Below are positions 23,401 to 34,797 of a DNA stretch of 64,000 nucleotides, one piece after another; the first letter of the stretch is position 1, and every line of letters begins with the position of its first letter. This DNA comes from Centrapalus pauciflorus (taxonomy: Eukaryota > Streptophyta > Magnoliopsida > Asterales > Asteraceae), in assembly GCA_020465985.1 (NCBI GenBank), contig JAANYP010002057.1, forward strand, positions 1-64,000. Direction: 5' to 3'. The position numbers and the translations under genes were made by a program. The notes beneath the pieces are model-generated. The model ran no database searches, was not told where the DNA came from, and saw only the letters and a list, made by a program, of their open reading frames with translations.

Positions 23401-23460
23401 GTAATTTTCTCTTTTACATTAGTTGTAATATACATCAGTACATCAGTTGTACTTTTGTAA
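20414..23460 (+). pseudogene. extra ORF (env-like position) of B, two breaks
   Basis: The product would be about 1000 residues. The first part (20414 to about 21300) is Ser/Thr/Pro/Gln-rich; then come helical heptad regions (about 21190-21640); then Lys/Glu-rich helices (22080-22440) and a basic globular C-terminal domain (22490-23340). A frameshift near 21300 and a TAG at 21646-21648 in an otherwise open frame break it. The last 30 or so residues (from about 23368) are strongly hydrophobic and could be a membrane segment, although they come from repetitive ttagttgta-type DNA. It holds the position of SIRE-type env-like genes; homology to a real envelope is not shown. Confidence 0.75.
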
Positions 23461-23621
23461 GAACATGTGTTGTTCTAGTGTAATAAAAAATCAGTGTATA
23501 TATAAACTGTTCTTTTACTTTATGTTGATGTTGTAATTTTATTTCAACAAATGTACTGTAAAAATATATAGTGATCTTTGACAAGGCCAGCTTAGACTGG
23601 TTATTGCAAATAGGGGGAGAT
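23461..23621 (+). promoter_or_regulatory. B 3' non-coding region with polypurine tract
   Basis: A short AT-rich region ends in the polypurine tract TAGGGGGAGA at 23611-23620, one base before the 3' LTR. Confidence 0.85.
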
Positions 23622-24745
23622 TGTTAGGCACAAAAAGGCCTCAGTCAAACCTGTTCTACATATGAGGAGGAGATTCTTAATCAAACCTATTGATGCTTTT
23701 GAAGGTTGAATTTAAGGCCTGTTATATGCCTTATTGAAACCTGAAAATGATTTGCAATATCAGCCTTAAGCTGTTCTATGTGTTGCATGTGTTGCAACAA
23801 AGGCAGTTTTGCCTAAGCTGTTCAGTCTGCTGAACAGGCTGGACATAAACTGTCTACGCTGCTCTACACTGGTGAGCAGCTTGGGCAGTTTACAAGTGTT
23901 CTGTTCTTTGTGAACAGAACCTGTTCTTTGTGAACAGGCTAAACACTTTATGGAATGTGTTTCCAAGTCCTCATGTATTGTTTTTGACTACAAGATAAGT
24001 TTACAAAGTCGAAGAAAAAGTAAAAATCAGAACTGCTCAGCCTGCCCAAGCTGTTCTGTTACATGAAGACAAAAGGTTATTTGAAAAAGGGCGACAGACC
24101 TTTTTCTTATATCAATATAGGCCTTTACAAGGAAGAAAAACACAAAGTTGACATTCCTTATTTGGTTAAAGGCAATGCAACAGTAGACAAAGTGAAAAGA
24201 CAAAAGTTCTGCACATATGAAGACAAGTCTGCTTTTCAGAAAAGTGCAGAAAAGGTTATGTTGTCTTTTCAACAAGACTTTACCTTTTTCATCCCGTCCA
24301 ATGAAGAAGCTTCACTTAGATCCTCTGAGTGAGTATAAAAGGAAACTTCCAAGGATTGAAAGATTAAGCCAAAAAGCTAAGTGCTGAAAGTAAGAGTGAA
24401 CGTGCATTCAAAGTGTGTCTTTCATGCATGCAAGTCTGCTTGAATAAAACAGTGCTCAGTGTCTAAGCTGTTCTTATTCAAGCTGTTCCTCAGAGTCCTG
24501 TAAACACAGTGAGTGATTCTTAGTGACTGTATTCATTGTAGTTAGTTTAAGTTAGTCTTAGACTAGTTAAACATACTGTTGTATCTGTCATCTCAGCTTG
24601 AACCTTTCCGCATTCAAGCTTGTTTGTAATTAACATTTGTTAATAATACATACAAACATTGAGAAAATTGTGTGTAGTTTTAAATAGCTGTATTCACCCC
24701 CCCTCTACAGCTTAAAGCTATATACTTTGGGAATCTTTTGGGACC

Positions 24746-24749
<4 letters not shown>
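23622..24749 (+). repeat. 3' LTR of B (1128 bp)
   Basis: TGTTAGG...CCTACA, homologous to 12806-13939 with scattered substitutions and small indels. The polypurine-like motif near its start reads TGAGGAGGAG here, and the C homopolymer is shorter. The TATA box is at 24334-24342. Confidence 0.96.
24063..24332 (+). CDS. ORF inside the 3' LTR of B (89 aa, unknown)
   Basis: This is the copy of the LTR ORF at 13247-13516, still open end to end. The differences seen are one silent change, Leu to Ile and Glu to Asp. See that entry for doubts about its being a gene. Confidence 0.3.
   Translation: MKTKGYLKKGDRPFSYINIGLYKEEKHKVDIPYLVKGNATVDKVKRQKFCTYEDKSAFQKSAEKVMLSFQQDFTFFIPSNEEASLRSSE

Positions 24750-24805
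<56 letters not shown>
24750..24805. repeat. TA microsatellite
   Basis: A (TA)n run directly after B; its first five bases are the target-site copy. Confidence 0.95.
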
Positions 24806-24809
<4 letters not shown>

Positions 24810-26113
24810 TGGGTTTCTGTAAAAACTCTTAATTCCGTGTGAACCACCCCAAAATGCCCAAATTTGTACATCAAATGCATAAAATTAAAAATTAAATTTG
24901 TAACTTAAAACCATTATTATCCTTAAATTTAATAAATATCATAACCTAACACTAAAATTACATTTAAAAATTATATTCATTAAATTATAAACTAAATGCA
25001 CAAATTTGAACTTCAAATGCACAAACTTTCTTCAATGCACAATTCGTCTATAAAATAGACTAATTTTAGTATGAGATGTGTAAATGTTTACATAAAATCC
25101 ATGAATTTATCAAAAGTATAATGTTTAGTATCCGTTGTTTGAATTTAATAATAAGTTGTATTTATCTTTTGTGATTAAACGTGGATGTAACATGTGCCAT
25201 TATATGTTCTCTTTTATTATATATACTAGTTTATTACCCTCGTATTACGCATATATTTTTAATATGTATATAATATAATAAATTAAAAAGATATAAATAT
25301 TATTATTGTTAAACAAAAATATATAAGACTCATATTATTATTTATTATGACCAATTAATTTTATATATTTCTAAATATATATGATTATATTCTTATATTT
25401 TTTAATATTTTATTATATTATAATTAAAAGTTAGTAGAGTATTTGATTTGATTTGAATTGAATTTAAAAGTAGATTATATTAGATTTGGGTAGATATAAT
25501 TTAAATTTCTTTATTATTTTTAAAACCTATAAATAGATAGATATCACAATAGTTGAATTATCTTAATAGATAGATAGATAGATTGAATTAGTTATAAAAT
25601 AGTATTAATAGATAGATATCACAAAAATATCACAATAGATGAGTATAGTTACTCTTTTAATAGTATTAATAGATAGATTGATTGAATTAGTTATAAAACA
25701 ATTACTTTTTAAACATTTTATAAATTGAATCATATAATGGGTTACTAGCTATAATGGGTTACTAGCTAAGTCAACGTAATTATATGTGATCCATTAATTT
25801 TATAAATTACTTAAATTTATTTAATTTGAATGTCGTGTTTAATTTACAAATTAGTTGAATTATCTTTAAATTAAATAATATAAAGAGATAATATTATTTT
25901 GACTTTCACCCATCATTTTTACTCACCAATCGAAATTCCCGCTTCAAATTTCGTGCGCCCTAATTTGATCTTTTCACAGAAACTGCTTCCACACACCTAT
26001 TACCTCTTAATTAAAGTATTCAACAAAGCTTTGCTGTGGGGCTCACCATTAACGAATCACCGGCCGCCGCCGCCACCAACGCACACATAAGTACGTCTCC
26101 TACTTAATTTTTA
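24806..26113. other. AT-rich intergenic or CACTA-internal DNA
   Basis: No gene is supported. Short repeats of taatagatagat occur near 25560-25680, and ataatgggttactagct is duplicated at about 25734-25767. A less AT-rich stretch at about 25900-26090 (ending with gccgccgccgcc) looks like a 5' UTR or first exon, but I could not connect it to the downstream frame. Confidence 0.4.
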
Positions 26114-27474
26114 TTGTCTTTGTACAGATATGGGTTTGTCCCTAATTATCATGTATGGACCATACATGGAGAGAAACGTTCTCAAAGACCAACTCAACAA
26201 GTATCTGATCGTGCTGAAGCTATGAACTTAGTTCGTAACATGGTTATTGATGCGGCTGGCCCAAATTTAAATTTGCATGAATATCAAGATTTAATTTCTG
26301 ATACACCAAACATAGAACCTCCAAATCCCGAAGCTAAGAAGTTCTATGACTTGTTGTCTAAAGCAGATAAGCCATTGTATCAAGGATGTGAAAAACACTC
26401 TACTTTGTCAGCAATGTCAAGATTGTTGAACATTAAGTCAGATTTTAACATGAGTGAAAGTTGCTTTGATCGTATGGTGCAGGCATTTAACGAGTTCATC
26501 CCAAATTCCACATTGTGCTCTAGTTTCTATGATTCTATGTTTTGTTTTAATATAGAAAATTTACATCTTTTAATTTATTTAGCGGGATAAATTGGCCCGA
26601 GAACCAAGTGCTGATGAACTCTTTCTTCGAACACATAAGCGAAAGGATAACACATTTGTTGACAATGAAGCAAAAGAGACATGGGTAAGTTTAAATATAA
26701 TTCAACTCATGTACATGTTATTAGTGAAAGTTTTAAGGTGTTTTGGATTGAGTACATACATTGATTTATGCTTTAATACATTGTTATTAGTCATATGCAC
26801 TAAAATGTTATTTGACATATTTTTAGTATGTTTTTTTTATCAATTATGAACAAGGTAGATTATTAAAATCTTTTATATTTCTTGCAAGATATATTTTGAG
26901 ATTATTTATATGTTAGTATATTGTATATTAGTAATTTTTTTCACATAGTGGACCTAAATATGTATATGTATGCTTTTTAATGCAGGAACGATACATTGAA
27001 AAATATGGCACAAAGGACACTACTCATTCTCATTCACGTGATGTGTCTATGTCATACTCAAATTAGGTTGACCTTGTTGGCTTAAAGAATGAGAGAGTTT
27101 ATGGCCTTGGATCCGAAGTTGATGAATATACTCTACAATGCACTAATATCAATGAACCTCCGATCAATTCTATGAATACTGATGAGCTTGTTCGTATCCG
27201 AGAGTTGGTTGAAAAGCAACAAGCTGATCAAGAACATTTAAGAGCTGAACAAGAATATCTAAGAGCTAAGCAAAATCGCCTACGAGCTACACAAGAAACA
27301 CAAATTGAAAAGCTAGACGAAGTTATGCACTCCCAAGTGTCAATGGAGGAAAACCTAAGGCGCATCCTAAGTCAACAAGTGGATCGCCTAGAAGCTAAGC
27401 AAGAAGCACAAACTCAGAAACTTTTGGAAGCTCAAACTCTAAAACTTCTCGATGCGCTCCAACGCCGACCGTAG
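26114..27474 (+). pseudogene. CACTA (En/Spm) transposase-type gene, decayed, three exon blocks
   Basis: Block 1 (open from an acceptor-like ctttgtacag ending at 26127) holds RYGFVPNYHVWTIHGE, typical of the transposase-associated domain of plant CACTA elements, followed by the PLYQGCEKHSTLSAMSRL motif of the Transposase_21 family. It breaks off soon after, at about 26520. Block 2 (26583-26684, after ttatttag) and block 3 (26986-27474, after taatgcag) join in phase across a GTAAGT donor at 26685. They match the Transposase_24 (Ptta/En/Spm) family (ADELFLRTHKRKD...), ending in a coiled coil of about 90 residues. A TAG at 27064-27066 interrupts block 3. The catalytic core of Transposase_21 is missing, so it cannot make a full transposase. 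Confidence 0.75.
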
Positions 27475-28036
27475 ATCTTTGGTTAGAATCACGAATTTTT
27501 AATTCTAGATTATGTGCTAATTTTGGTTGATAAGCATTGTTAAAATCTATGCTACTTTGTGTATGTTTTGTTTTGTTATTTTCAATACGAAAAGTTTCTG
27601 ATTATAATATATTTGGTTATACAGGAAATACAACATAAGTGCATGTAATACAAAATATGTTACAAACTAGCGATGCGTAGACGTGTGTCAGTAATTAATC
27701 GCGATATATGTAAAATAATAACGATGATAATATATGTTAACATATTATCACATTGTAAAACAAACCTACGTTTATAAGCACTAATAGTGCATCACGTAAT
27801 GACAACAACAACATTTTCAGGTTGTTTTGCATGAATCATATCATGAATGTAATTCACAACAGACGACCCTCACAATGAGACGTCTAACAACGTCCCACTG
27901 CAATCGAATACATCTTAAAGACAAGCCTAGACAATGTATATATGAACAATTTTATTGATGCGTGAAATAATTATGATACCTCATATCGAAAACGAAAATC
28001 TTAAGGATATCAGAAGCGGGGCTTGTTATCGTTCTA
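27475..28036. other. non-coding DNA between CACTA gene and element C
   Basis: AT-rich with no clear feature. Its last five bases, ttcta (28032-28036), should be the 5' target-site copy of element C. Confidence 0.45.
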
Positions 28037-28393
28037 TGTTAGATATTAAATTTCGATCTTGTGGATTTATTTTGTAATAATTATTTCTAGAAATATTTTG
28101 TCTTGTAATTTATTTTATAATTAGTTTTTTTGTACTTAAAGTTCAAGGGGCCAAAGTGAAATTCCTTGATACTTAATTAATTCACCCTAGTATTTATAGG
28201 CTCCTAGGGTTTTGTGTAATGGTTGACAATTGAATTCAATATTACACGGGTTTTGTTCCAGTCGCCGCATACACATTCTCATCTTATTCTCTTTGTCTTT
28301 CTTTAATCATAACACAATCATTGATTGTATATTCAGTTTGTGAGTGATTATTGACGTAAATGTGCTGATATTATCTGGGATTCATCATTAACA
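28037..28393 (+). repeat. 5' LTR of C (357 bp)
   Basis: TGTTAGATATT...ATTAACA; TATA motif TATTTATA at 28191-28198, followed by ggctcctaggg as in A and D. Confidence 0.92.
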
Positions 28394-28395
28394 AT

Positions 28396-28407
28396 TGGTA
28401 TCAGAGC
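28396..28407 (+). promoter_or_regulatory. primer binding site of C
   Basis: TGGTATCAGAGC, initiator-Met tRNA type, two bases after the LTR. Confidence 0.95.
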
Positions 28408-28805
28408 TCAAGGAGGTGGATTTAAACTCAAACTTTCGGATTCTGCTGCAAGTTCATCGAGTTCTTCATCAAAAAACCCGGTTTGATCTTCTTTTTCTCA
28501 AATATTTTGCTGTTTTCGTGTTTTGCTTTTCATATAATCATGTCCTATACATTCCCTACTGATTTAGAGCTATTTAGGTTCAATCTTTACACCATATTGC
28601 CATCTTAAATCCGTTTTTTAAATCTTGAAAAACATGGGTTTTCTAGCTATTTTGGTCCATTTTTAAAGATTTTTAAGTGTTTTGGTGTATTTTAAAGGCT
28701 ACAAAGTGTTTAAAATAATTTTCCAATCATTTAGAAACTATTTTTAGGCCAAAAATCTGCTAGTTATAAGTCTGGACATTTTCTGAAATTTCATATCTGT
28801 TGTAA

Positions 28806-29345
28806 TTCGGACTGTGTACTGTAGCATTTCGGATCATAATCCGGACCAATTCGGACAGTAGTTCGGTCCATATCGGACCATCCTTAGGTGACCTTCGGAC
28901 CATATATTTTCCCATTTCGGACCACACTTCGGTCCCATCCGAACTTCGGACCCTCCGAAGTTCAGATTAGACATTTTTAAGTCACTTAGTTTAACTTGTG
29001 CTTTCACTTTGTACCTTCATTTCGGACCATCCGAATCCGGTCCATATCTGAATTCGCTGTTTCCTTCTTGAAAATTTTTCCAAGTGTTCATCCGAAGTGC
29101 CTACTATTCATCCGAATTCGGTTCCCCTGATCTTGATCCATCCGAATTCGGTTTCTACCGAATTCACTGTTCATCTGAATTCGACCCACCCGAATTCGGT
29201 CCATCCTCTTTTGGTCAACCAGGTCCACATTCCATCCGAAATCACTGTTTATCCGAATTCGGTCCCGTCCAAACACATGGTTCACCCGAATTCGGTCCCA
29301 TCCGAACTCAACTTCTGATCCGAATTCGTACCATCCAAGGTACTA
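28806..29345. repeat. CCGAATTCGG array in the 5' leader of C
   Basis: About twenty full or half palindromes (TCCGAATTCGG, TTCGGACC, ATCCGAA) in about 540 bp between the primer site and gag. An open frame through the array is a by-product of the repeat. Confidence 0.85.
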
Positions 29346-29421
29346 TTCATTCGCAGTTCAGCCAATTCGATTCAAGTTTCCACCTTCAAAATCTCATTCT
29401 TCTATATCAGCACCCTATATC

Positions 29422-30837
29422 ATGTCTCGAGAAGCCCTTGTCCTCAGTTCCGAGAACAGACCACCTGTTCTATATCTAGATGAGTATGAGAAGTGGAAGT
29501 CCCGATTTCTAAAGTTTGTCGGTATGCAACCCAATGGCAACCTTATGCTCCAATCAATTTCTGAGGGCCCAGTTATCCACTATCGGGAAATTGCTGCTAG
29601 ACCCGAAGCTGACCCCCCCTGTACTCGCATCAAAAGTTGAACGGGAACCTGCAAATGATGCAAAGCGAGACAGGCAGCATGCTGATAAGAGGGCTAAATA
29701 TCTGATCTATCAAGCCCTGCCCACTAATATCCTTGTAGGAGTAGACAACAAAATGTCCGCTAAAGAGATGTGGGATGAGTTAGAGATTCAAATGCTAGGG
29801 GCAGATTTAGATGACCGAGCAAAAATTGAGGAGGCAAAGGCAAAGTTTACAGAATTCTGGGCCAAAGATGGGGAGTCGCTATAGGCCACGTTTACTAGAT
29901 TATGTGCAGTTCTGAATGAACTTAAGAAACTGCACATCAAGAAAGACAAGGTTGACATAAACATCCAGTTCTTTGCAGCCTTAGCCCCCGAGTGGCAAAT
30001 TGCATGCCGAGCAACGCGACGAGTTTTGGACATCCCAAATGTGTCTATCAACGTGGTGTCCAAAGAATATAAAAAGTATCAGGGTGACGTCGACCATAAG
30101 AAGCAGATGGCCAATCAGCTAGCATCCTTGTTACTATCTGCCAATACGGGCATGAAACCCACTGATTCTCTGGCCTTGATTTCCAACAAGAACATTCCCA
30201 CTGCATCTTTTATTCAAGGTTCATCTTCATCCCAATGCCGATATGCTTCTCCGCCGCGTGAGATAATGGATGAAGAAGAAGCGACAATTCAGGAACAGAT
30301 ATCCTTATGTACTAACCGTCTACAACAACAACGTTTTTCCAATAAGAGTAACAATCAGCTCCGCTACGACACCGGTCCGCGGTGGTACTCGGATGACAGA
30401 CGCAGTGAAAGAAGGGATGAGTATCGTAGGGACGATTTTCGAAGGGATGATAGAGATGACCGACGCTACGACGATAGACGGGACTATTGGGATGACCACC
30501 GTTATGAAAGGTGCGACGATAGGAGGGATGATCACAGGAATGATCGACGCGATTATGACCTAAGGGATGATCATCGGGATGATAGAAGGGATGACCGACG
30601 GGACGATCGAAGGGACTATAATCGGAGAGATGATAGTAGAGAACCTCGCCGTGCCGACAAGAGGCCGGTGGAGAGGAGAGATGAGAGGCCGAGAGCAGAA
30701 GAGCCAAAAGGAACCGAAGAACGTCTGTGCTACAAGTGTGGCAAACCGTACCACTTTTCTCGGGAATGCAAGAACAAGTTCGATAGGGACGTCGGTTATT
30801 ATGAGCGGTAGTTGGAAGCCGCCAAGAAGAGGACTGA
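29422..30837 (+). pseudogene. gag: copia C gag, first part (to gypsy insertion)
   Basis: It starts ATG TCT CGA. The capsid-like helical region runs to about 30130. A C-run insertion near 29612 (7 C against 6 in D) shifts the frame. In-frame stops follow at 29882-29884 (TAG) and 30809-30811 (TAG). An Arg/Asp dipeptide-repeat segment spans about 30390-30650, followed by one CCHC knuckle (CYKCGKPYHFSREC) at about 30728. The coding sequence is cut at 30837 by element G and resumes at 40775. Confidence 0.9.
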
Positions 30838-33366
30838 TGTAACAACCCAGCTTTTATCTGAATCTCAATTTCGTATTTGATCCAAATAATGTAAATTTTA
30901 TTTACATTATTAGTTATGTAATTTAATTAAGTTTAAGATTATTTAATTAAATTATATAAATGTTATAAGATATTTAAATGATCAAATATTAAAAAGATGT
31001 AAAATACAAAAGTGAAAGTGGGTTAAATTGCAAAAGCATTAAGTTAACATATAAAAACCAAATTAATGGTCATTTAACACAAATTAAAAATTTACACACT
31101 CTCTCTCTACTCTCTCTCTAACTCTCGGATATCTCCAAAAATTTTACCAAGAAATCAAAATTTGCTCAATTAAGAGAAGAATTAATCAAGAAAGGAGTTA
31201 CAAACAATCATCAGGCATCAAGAATTTACAAGATTTTGAGGTAATAACTACTTTAATTTCGAAATATATGTGTGTTTGGTTCGGTTTTGTGTAAAACCGA
31301 AACCAAAGATTGAAACATGAAATTTATGTATTGCATGTGTGACTTTTTAGTAGATTATGATGAATTAAAGTTATTAAATGAATCAGAAACAAAATTTATA
31401 GGTTGGATCATCCTAATAATGAAGAAATCGGAACTTTTGATAAAAATGTGTTCTTGACAAAAAGTTTATAATTTGGATGATCTTGATGAATTTATAATGT
31501 TTTTGATAGGGAAAAATGTATAAAATCAACCTAATAATGATAATATAACATTATAATAAGTTGCATGCCAATAAAATGGGTTTTTGAGAATTATTATGAA
31601 AAATCCGTATGAACATCATAAGAACACCAATAACATTTTCTGGAAATTTTACAAGTCATGGATCCGAATTCGGTTATCCGAATTCGAATGAGGTACCAAT
31701 TCGGATGGAATGTCATTTCGGATCTAATATGGATCTACTTCGGATGGTGTCTAAATCGGATCCCATCTCGGATGATATGATAAATTCGGATCCCATGTTT
31801 TCAAAATATGTTCCAATTCGGGTGATGCATTTTGTTTTCGGTTCTTATACACTTCGGACGAGTGTTGGACCGGATTCGGATAAACCGAGTTCGGATACTG
31901 TACTTCATATGATGCCCAATTCGGATCAACCAATTTCGGTTCAGTCCGGTCCGAATCCGGTTGACCCAATCCGGATGGTCCGAATTCGGGGGATCCGGAT
32001 GTTTCATCTTGATATTTTAAAATTACAAATAAATGATATTTTATAAATACAAGTCTCATAATATTATGATTAAATATTGATAAATAAAGCAATATAATAT
32101 GTATATTTTTACATATATATATATCCCTTGAGAATTCAAAGAAACAAAGAATATGAACAAATGAAAGATTTATGAATAATCAGTTATCAGAATCAGATAA
32201 AATAATGATTTTAAAAGCTAAAAAGCTAATGATGTGATATTATATGATTCTGGACAGGTTCAGTGAAATTCTGAACATAGATATAAAGATATTTTAAAGC
32301 GGGTCACAAGATTTGAAAGAATTGACAGAGATCAGATTGATAAAAGATTTAAAGATAATATCCTGAGATAACTCAGGTGGTGGATATATATATCTGCTTG
32401 ATAAAGACCCCAAACAGTGAGTTATAGATATTCAGATTTAACATGCTAGATTTCTGGTTGAGACATATTGTTGATGTTAGATTAATTTGACACTCATATT
32501 ATCAGCTGGATTGTGACCTGTGCACACTATGGTTCTGTGTTGCCCGGTAGATCATGATAGCTATTTGATTTATCACTTCATATGACTTTGATTTTTACTA
32601 TTCATTTCTGATATTGTATGAGATTACTGCTATCATGACTTTGATTACGTATGCTTCATCATTGCATATACTTTGACATATTGATTCAGCTTGATTAGCC
32701 TTGTCGGTCTATTATTCTAGACCTGGCTATTTCACCAGTTCTATTGAACTTGGTAATGACCCTCCGATGTTCCGCCATGTTGATTTACTGGTAGCTAGCC
32801 CAGTATGTGGCTGATCCCCACGATTTAAGCGTGAGCGTGGCTTGAACATCATCCGACTCTATGACTACTATGTCTCAATTATGAGTGGCTCTAGCGGCAG
32901 TCAAGACATATCACGCTAGAACTTATGATCCGCTTGATAATGCATGTTAATTTGAAAATCTATTTACTCACTAAGCACTGCTTACAGTTGCTACTTATAT
33001 TTTTACAGGAAAAGATAAAGGAAAGTCACCTGCCGGACCTAGTTCTTAGGTCTTACAAGATCAAGACAGAAGTTTTCATAGACCTCTACTCAGCAAACCC
33101 CTTTGGTACTAATTGGAAGATGACAATTATGGTGGTTTTGGGTAGACTTGATATGATTGTATGATGTAATGAATTAGATTAGATGGTACCCTTTATAAGT
33201 TTAATCTGAAAATTGTAATCTATATTATACTTAAATCCTAATATGTTTGTGCTTGTAATTTATAATTCCGCAATATAATTACTCTATCATAGTTATGATT
33301 GATATCGTGTTGCATGATGTGGGACCTAGACTCATGACTACCGCCCCGTGAGGGGTGGTCTTCACA
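30838..33366 (+). repeat. 5' LTR of G (2529 bp)
   Basis: Matches 38254-40769 closely, with scattered substitutions and indels. It contains a TTCGGAT/CCGAATTCGG array at about 31662-32005 and CT-rich tracts near 31100. Confidence 0.95.
31662..32005. repeat. CCGAATTCGG / TTCGGAT array in G 5' LTR
   Basis: About fifteen TTCGGAT-type half-sites and several full CCGAATTCGG palindromes, the same motif as in the copia leader and intron arrays. The 3' LTR copy is at about 39076-39415. Confidence 0.85.
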
Positions 33367-33369
33367 GGA

Positions 33370-33381
33370 TAGTATCAGAGC
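33370..33381 (+). promoter_or_regulatory. primer binding site of G (one mismatch)
   Basis: TAGTATCAGAGC; the initiator-Met type would be TGGTATCAGAGC, so position 2 is changed G to A. It starts three bases after the LTR. About 185 nt of non-coding leader follow up to gag. Confidence 0.8.
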
Positions 33382-33566
33382 CCATAGTTTGAGTGAATCA
33401 AGTATTACATGAATAATACTTGGTCTCAAACTGAAGCAATACATATGTATCAATCATTTAGGTGGTTTGAACTGAGATAGGATGTACATACTGTTAGGAT
33501 GGGAAAAAGGGTACATAGATCTAAGTCTATAAAATGATAGTTAAATGATTTTAATTTTCAGTAAAG

Positions 33567-34790
33567 ATGTCAGGATCAGGTGACATTCCCAACAACATGA
33601 CCCCACAACAAATGTTTGAAATGATGCAACAGCTATTAGCCCAACACTCTGAGCAACAAAATAAGATTATGCAAGAACAGTTTCAGGCCAGAGATGAGGC
33701 TGAAGCTAAGAGACGTGATGATAAAAAGAATAAGCGAAAAGAAAAACAAATCCAGAATAATGAATCTGATTCTGATAACTCGAACCCTGAAACCCAAATT
33801 GCTCAGCCAAAAGGTTGCAAGTTTAAAGATTTCAAAGCTAGCGGCGCCCTGAACTTTGAGGGTACAGTCAATCCAATTCAAGCGATGGATTGGATCAGCC
33901 ATACTGAAGAGATCTTTAGAATCTCTGACTGTTTAGAATCCAAGAAAGTGAGTTATGCTTCAGCATTGTTTGTTGGTGCTGCCCGTGCCTGGTGGAAAAC
34001 CCAGAGAAGTATTTATGGCGAGGAAGTTATTCAGACTCTAGAATGGGACCAGTTCCTCGATATGTTTAACGCGAAGTATTGTCCTATTGATCAACGAGAC
34101 AAGATGGAAGTTCAATTGATGCAGCTGACCCTAGGAACTAAATCTGTTGACGAGTACGAGCACGAATTTTCACGACTTTGTGGTTACTCCTCGTATCAAG
34201 TAGCTGCTGAAGAAAGAAAGATGAATCGATTCCGTGGAGGACTCAACCCGAGATACCGACACCCGATGAGTGCGATAAAGTATAAGAGTTATCTAGAAAT
34301 GGTTGAAGCGGCCACACAGATCGAGAGGGGATATCTAGAGTATGGCGATCAGCTCTACGCTCCATCAGCGAACCCAACATGTCCATCTCCTCCGAAGAAA
34401 CAGAGATTTGGCAGATTCTTTAAGCCAAATAAGTCACAACCTCAGCAATCCCAACAATACAGTTTGCCTCAGAAAGCGCAAGCCTACTCTTTAACGAACG
34501 AGCCACGATTCTGCAAGAGATGCAGAAAATCACACATGGGGCTGTGTAACCCAGACGACGTCACTTGTTTTGCGTGTAACAGAATCGGCCACAGCAGTGA
34601 AGAATGCCCTTAGCGAGGATTTGGGTGTGCGAGATGTGGAAAACGAGGACACTTCATGTATCAGTGTCGTAGTGGGCAACGAGGTCAGTCACAATCGTCA
34701 GCTGGAGGATCTACAATGAAAAGCTCAGCTGCAACTCCAACAGCAAGGACTCGCACATTTCTAGATAACTGCCGAGGAAGCAAAGGAAAC
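33567..34790 (+). pseudogene. gag: gypsy G gag with two zinc knuckles, broken
   Basis: Open for 348 residues to TAG at 34611-34613. It has a Gln-rich and Lys/Arg-rich N-terminus, then the Retrotrans_gag capsid domain (AMDWISHTEEIF near residue 109, AARAWWKTQ near 138), then the first CCHC knuckle (CFACNRIGHSSEEC). A second CCHC knuckle (CARCGKRGHFMYQC) lies after the stop at about 34627-34670, and a frameshift follows near 34758. The product assembles the particle and binds RNA; here it would end between the knuckles. Confidence 0.9.
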
Positions 34791-34797
34791 CCCTGAC

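Larger units (their letters stand above)
12806..24749 (+). mobile_element. complete Ty1/copia element B (Sirevirus-like)
   Basis: This is a full-length LTR retrotransposon of 11,944 bp with LTRs of 1134 and 1128 bp (TGTTAGG...CCTACA), an initiator-Met tRNA primer site, gag, copia-order pol, a large extra ORF, a polypurine tract, and a 5-bp target duplication tatat at 12801-12805 and 24750-24754. The large gag with two zinc knuckles, long coiled-coil region and extra ORF suggest the Sirevirus lineage (inference). gag is intact; pol and the extra ORF are broken. Confidence 0.95.

Noticed and set aside
25899..26090. 63-codon frame with Pro-rich end as a host exon
   Set aside because: No recognisable family, no in-phase link to downstream exons and no second line of evidence.
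26091..26127. Possible intron before the CACTA frame (GTACGT...TACAG)
   Set aside because: At 37 nt it is too short; only the acceptor is kept as a hint.
29084..29479. 131-codon open frame rich in Ser-Glu-Phe-Gly repeats
   Set aside because: It is produced by reading through the CCGAATTCGG array in the leader of C; the array in D gives a different, shorter frame, so no protein is conserved.
30312..30845. Long reverse-strand frame with His/Pro repeats
   Set aside because: Shadow of the Arg/Asp repeat segment of gag on the other strand; not kept in D as the same protein and overlaps the gypsy insertion point.
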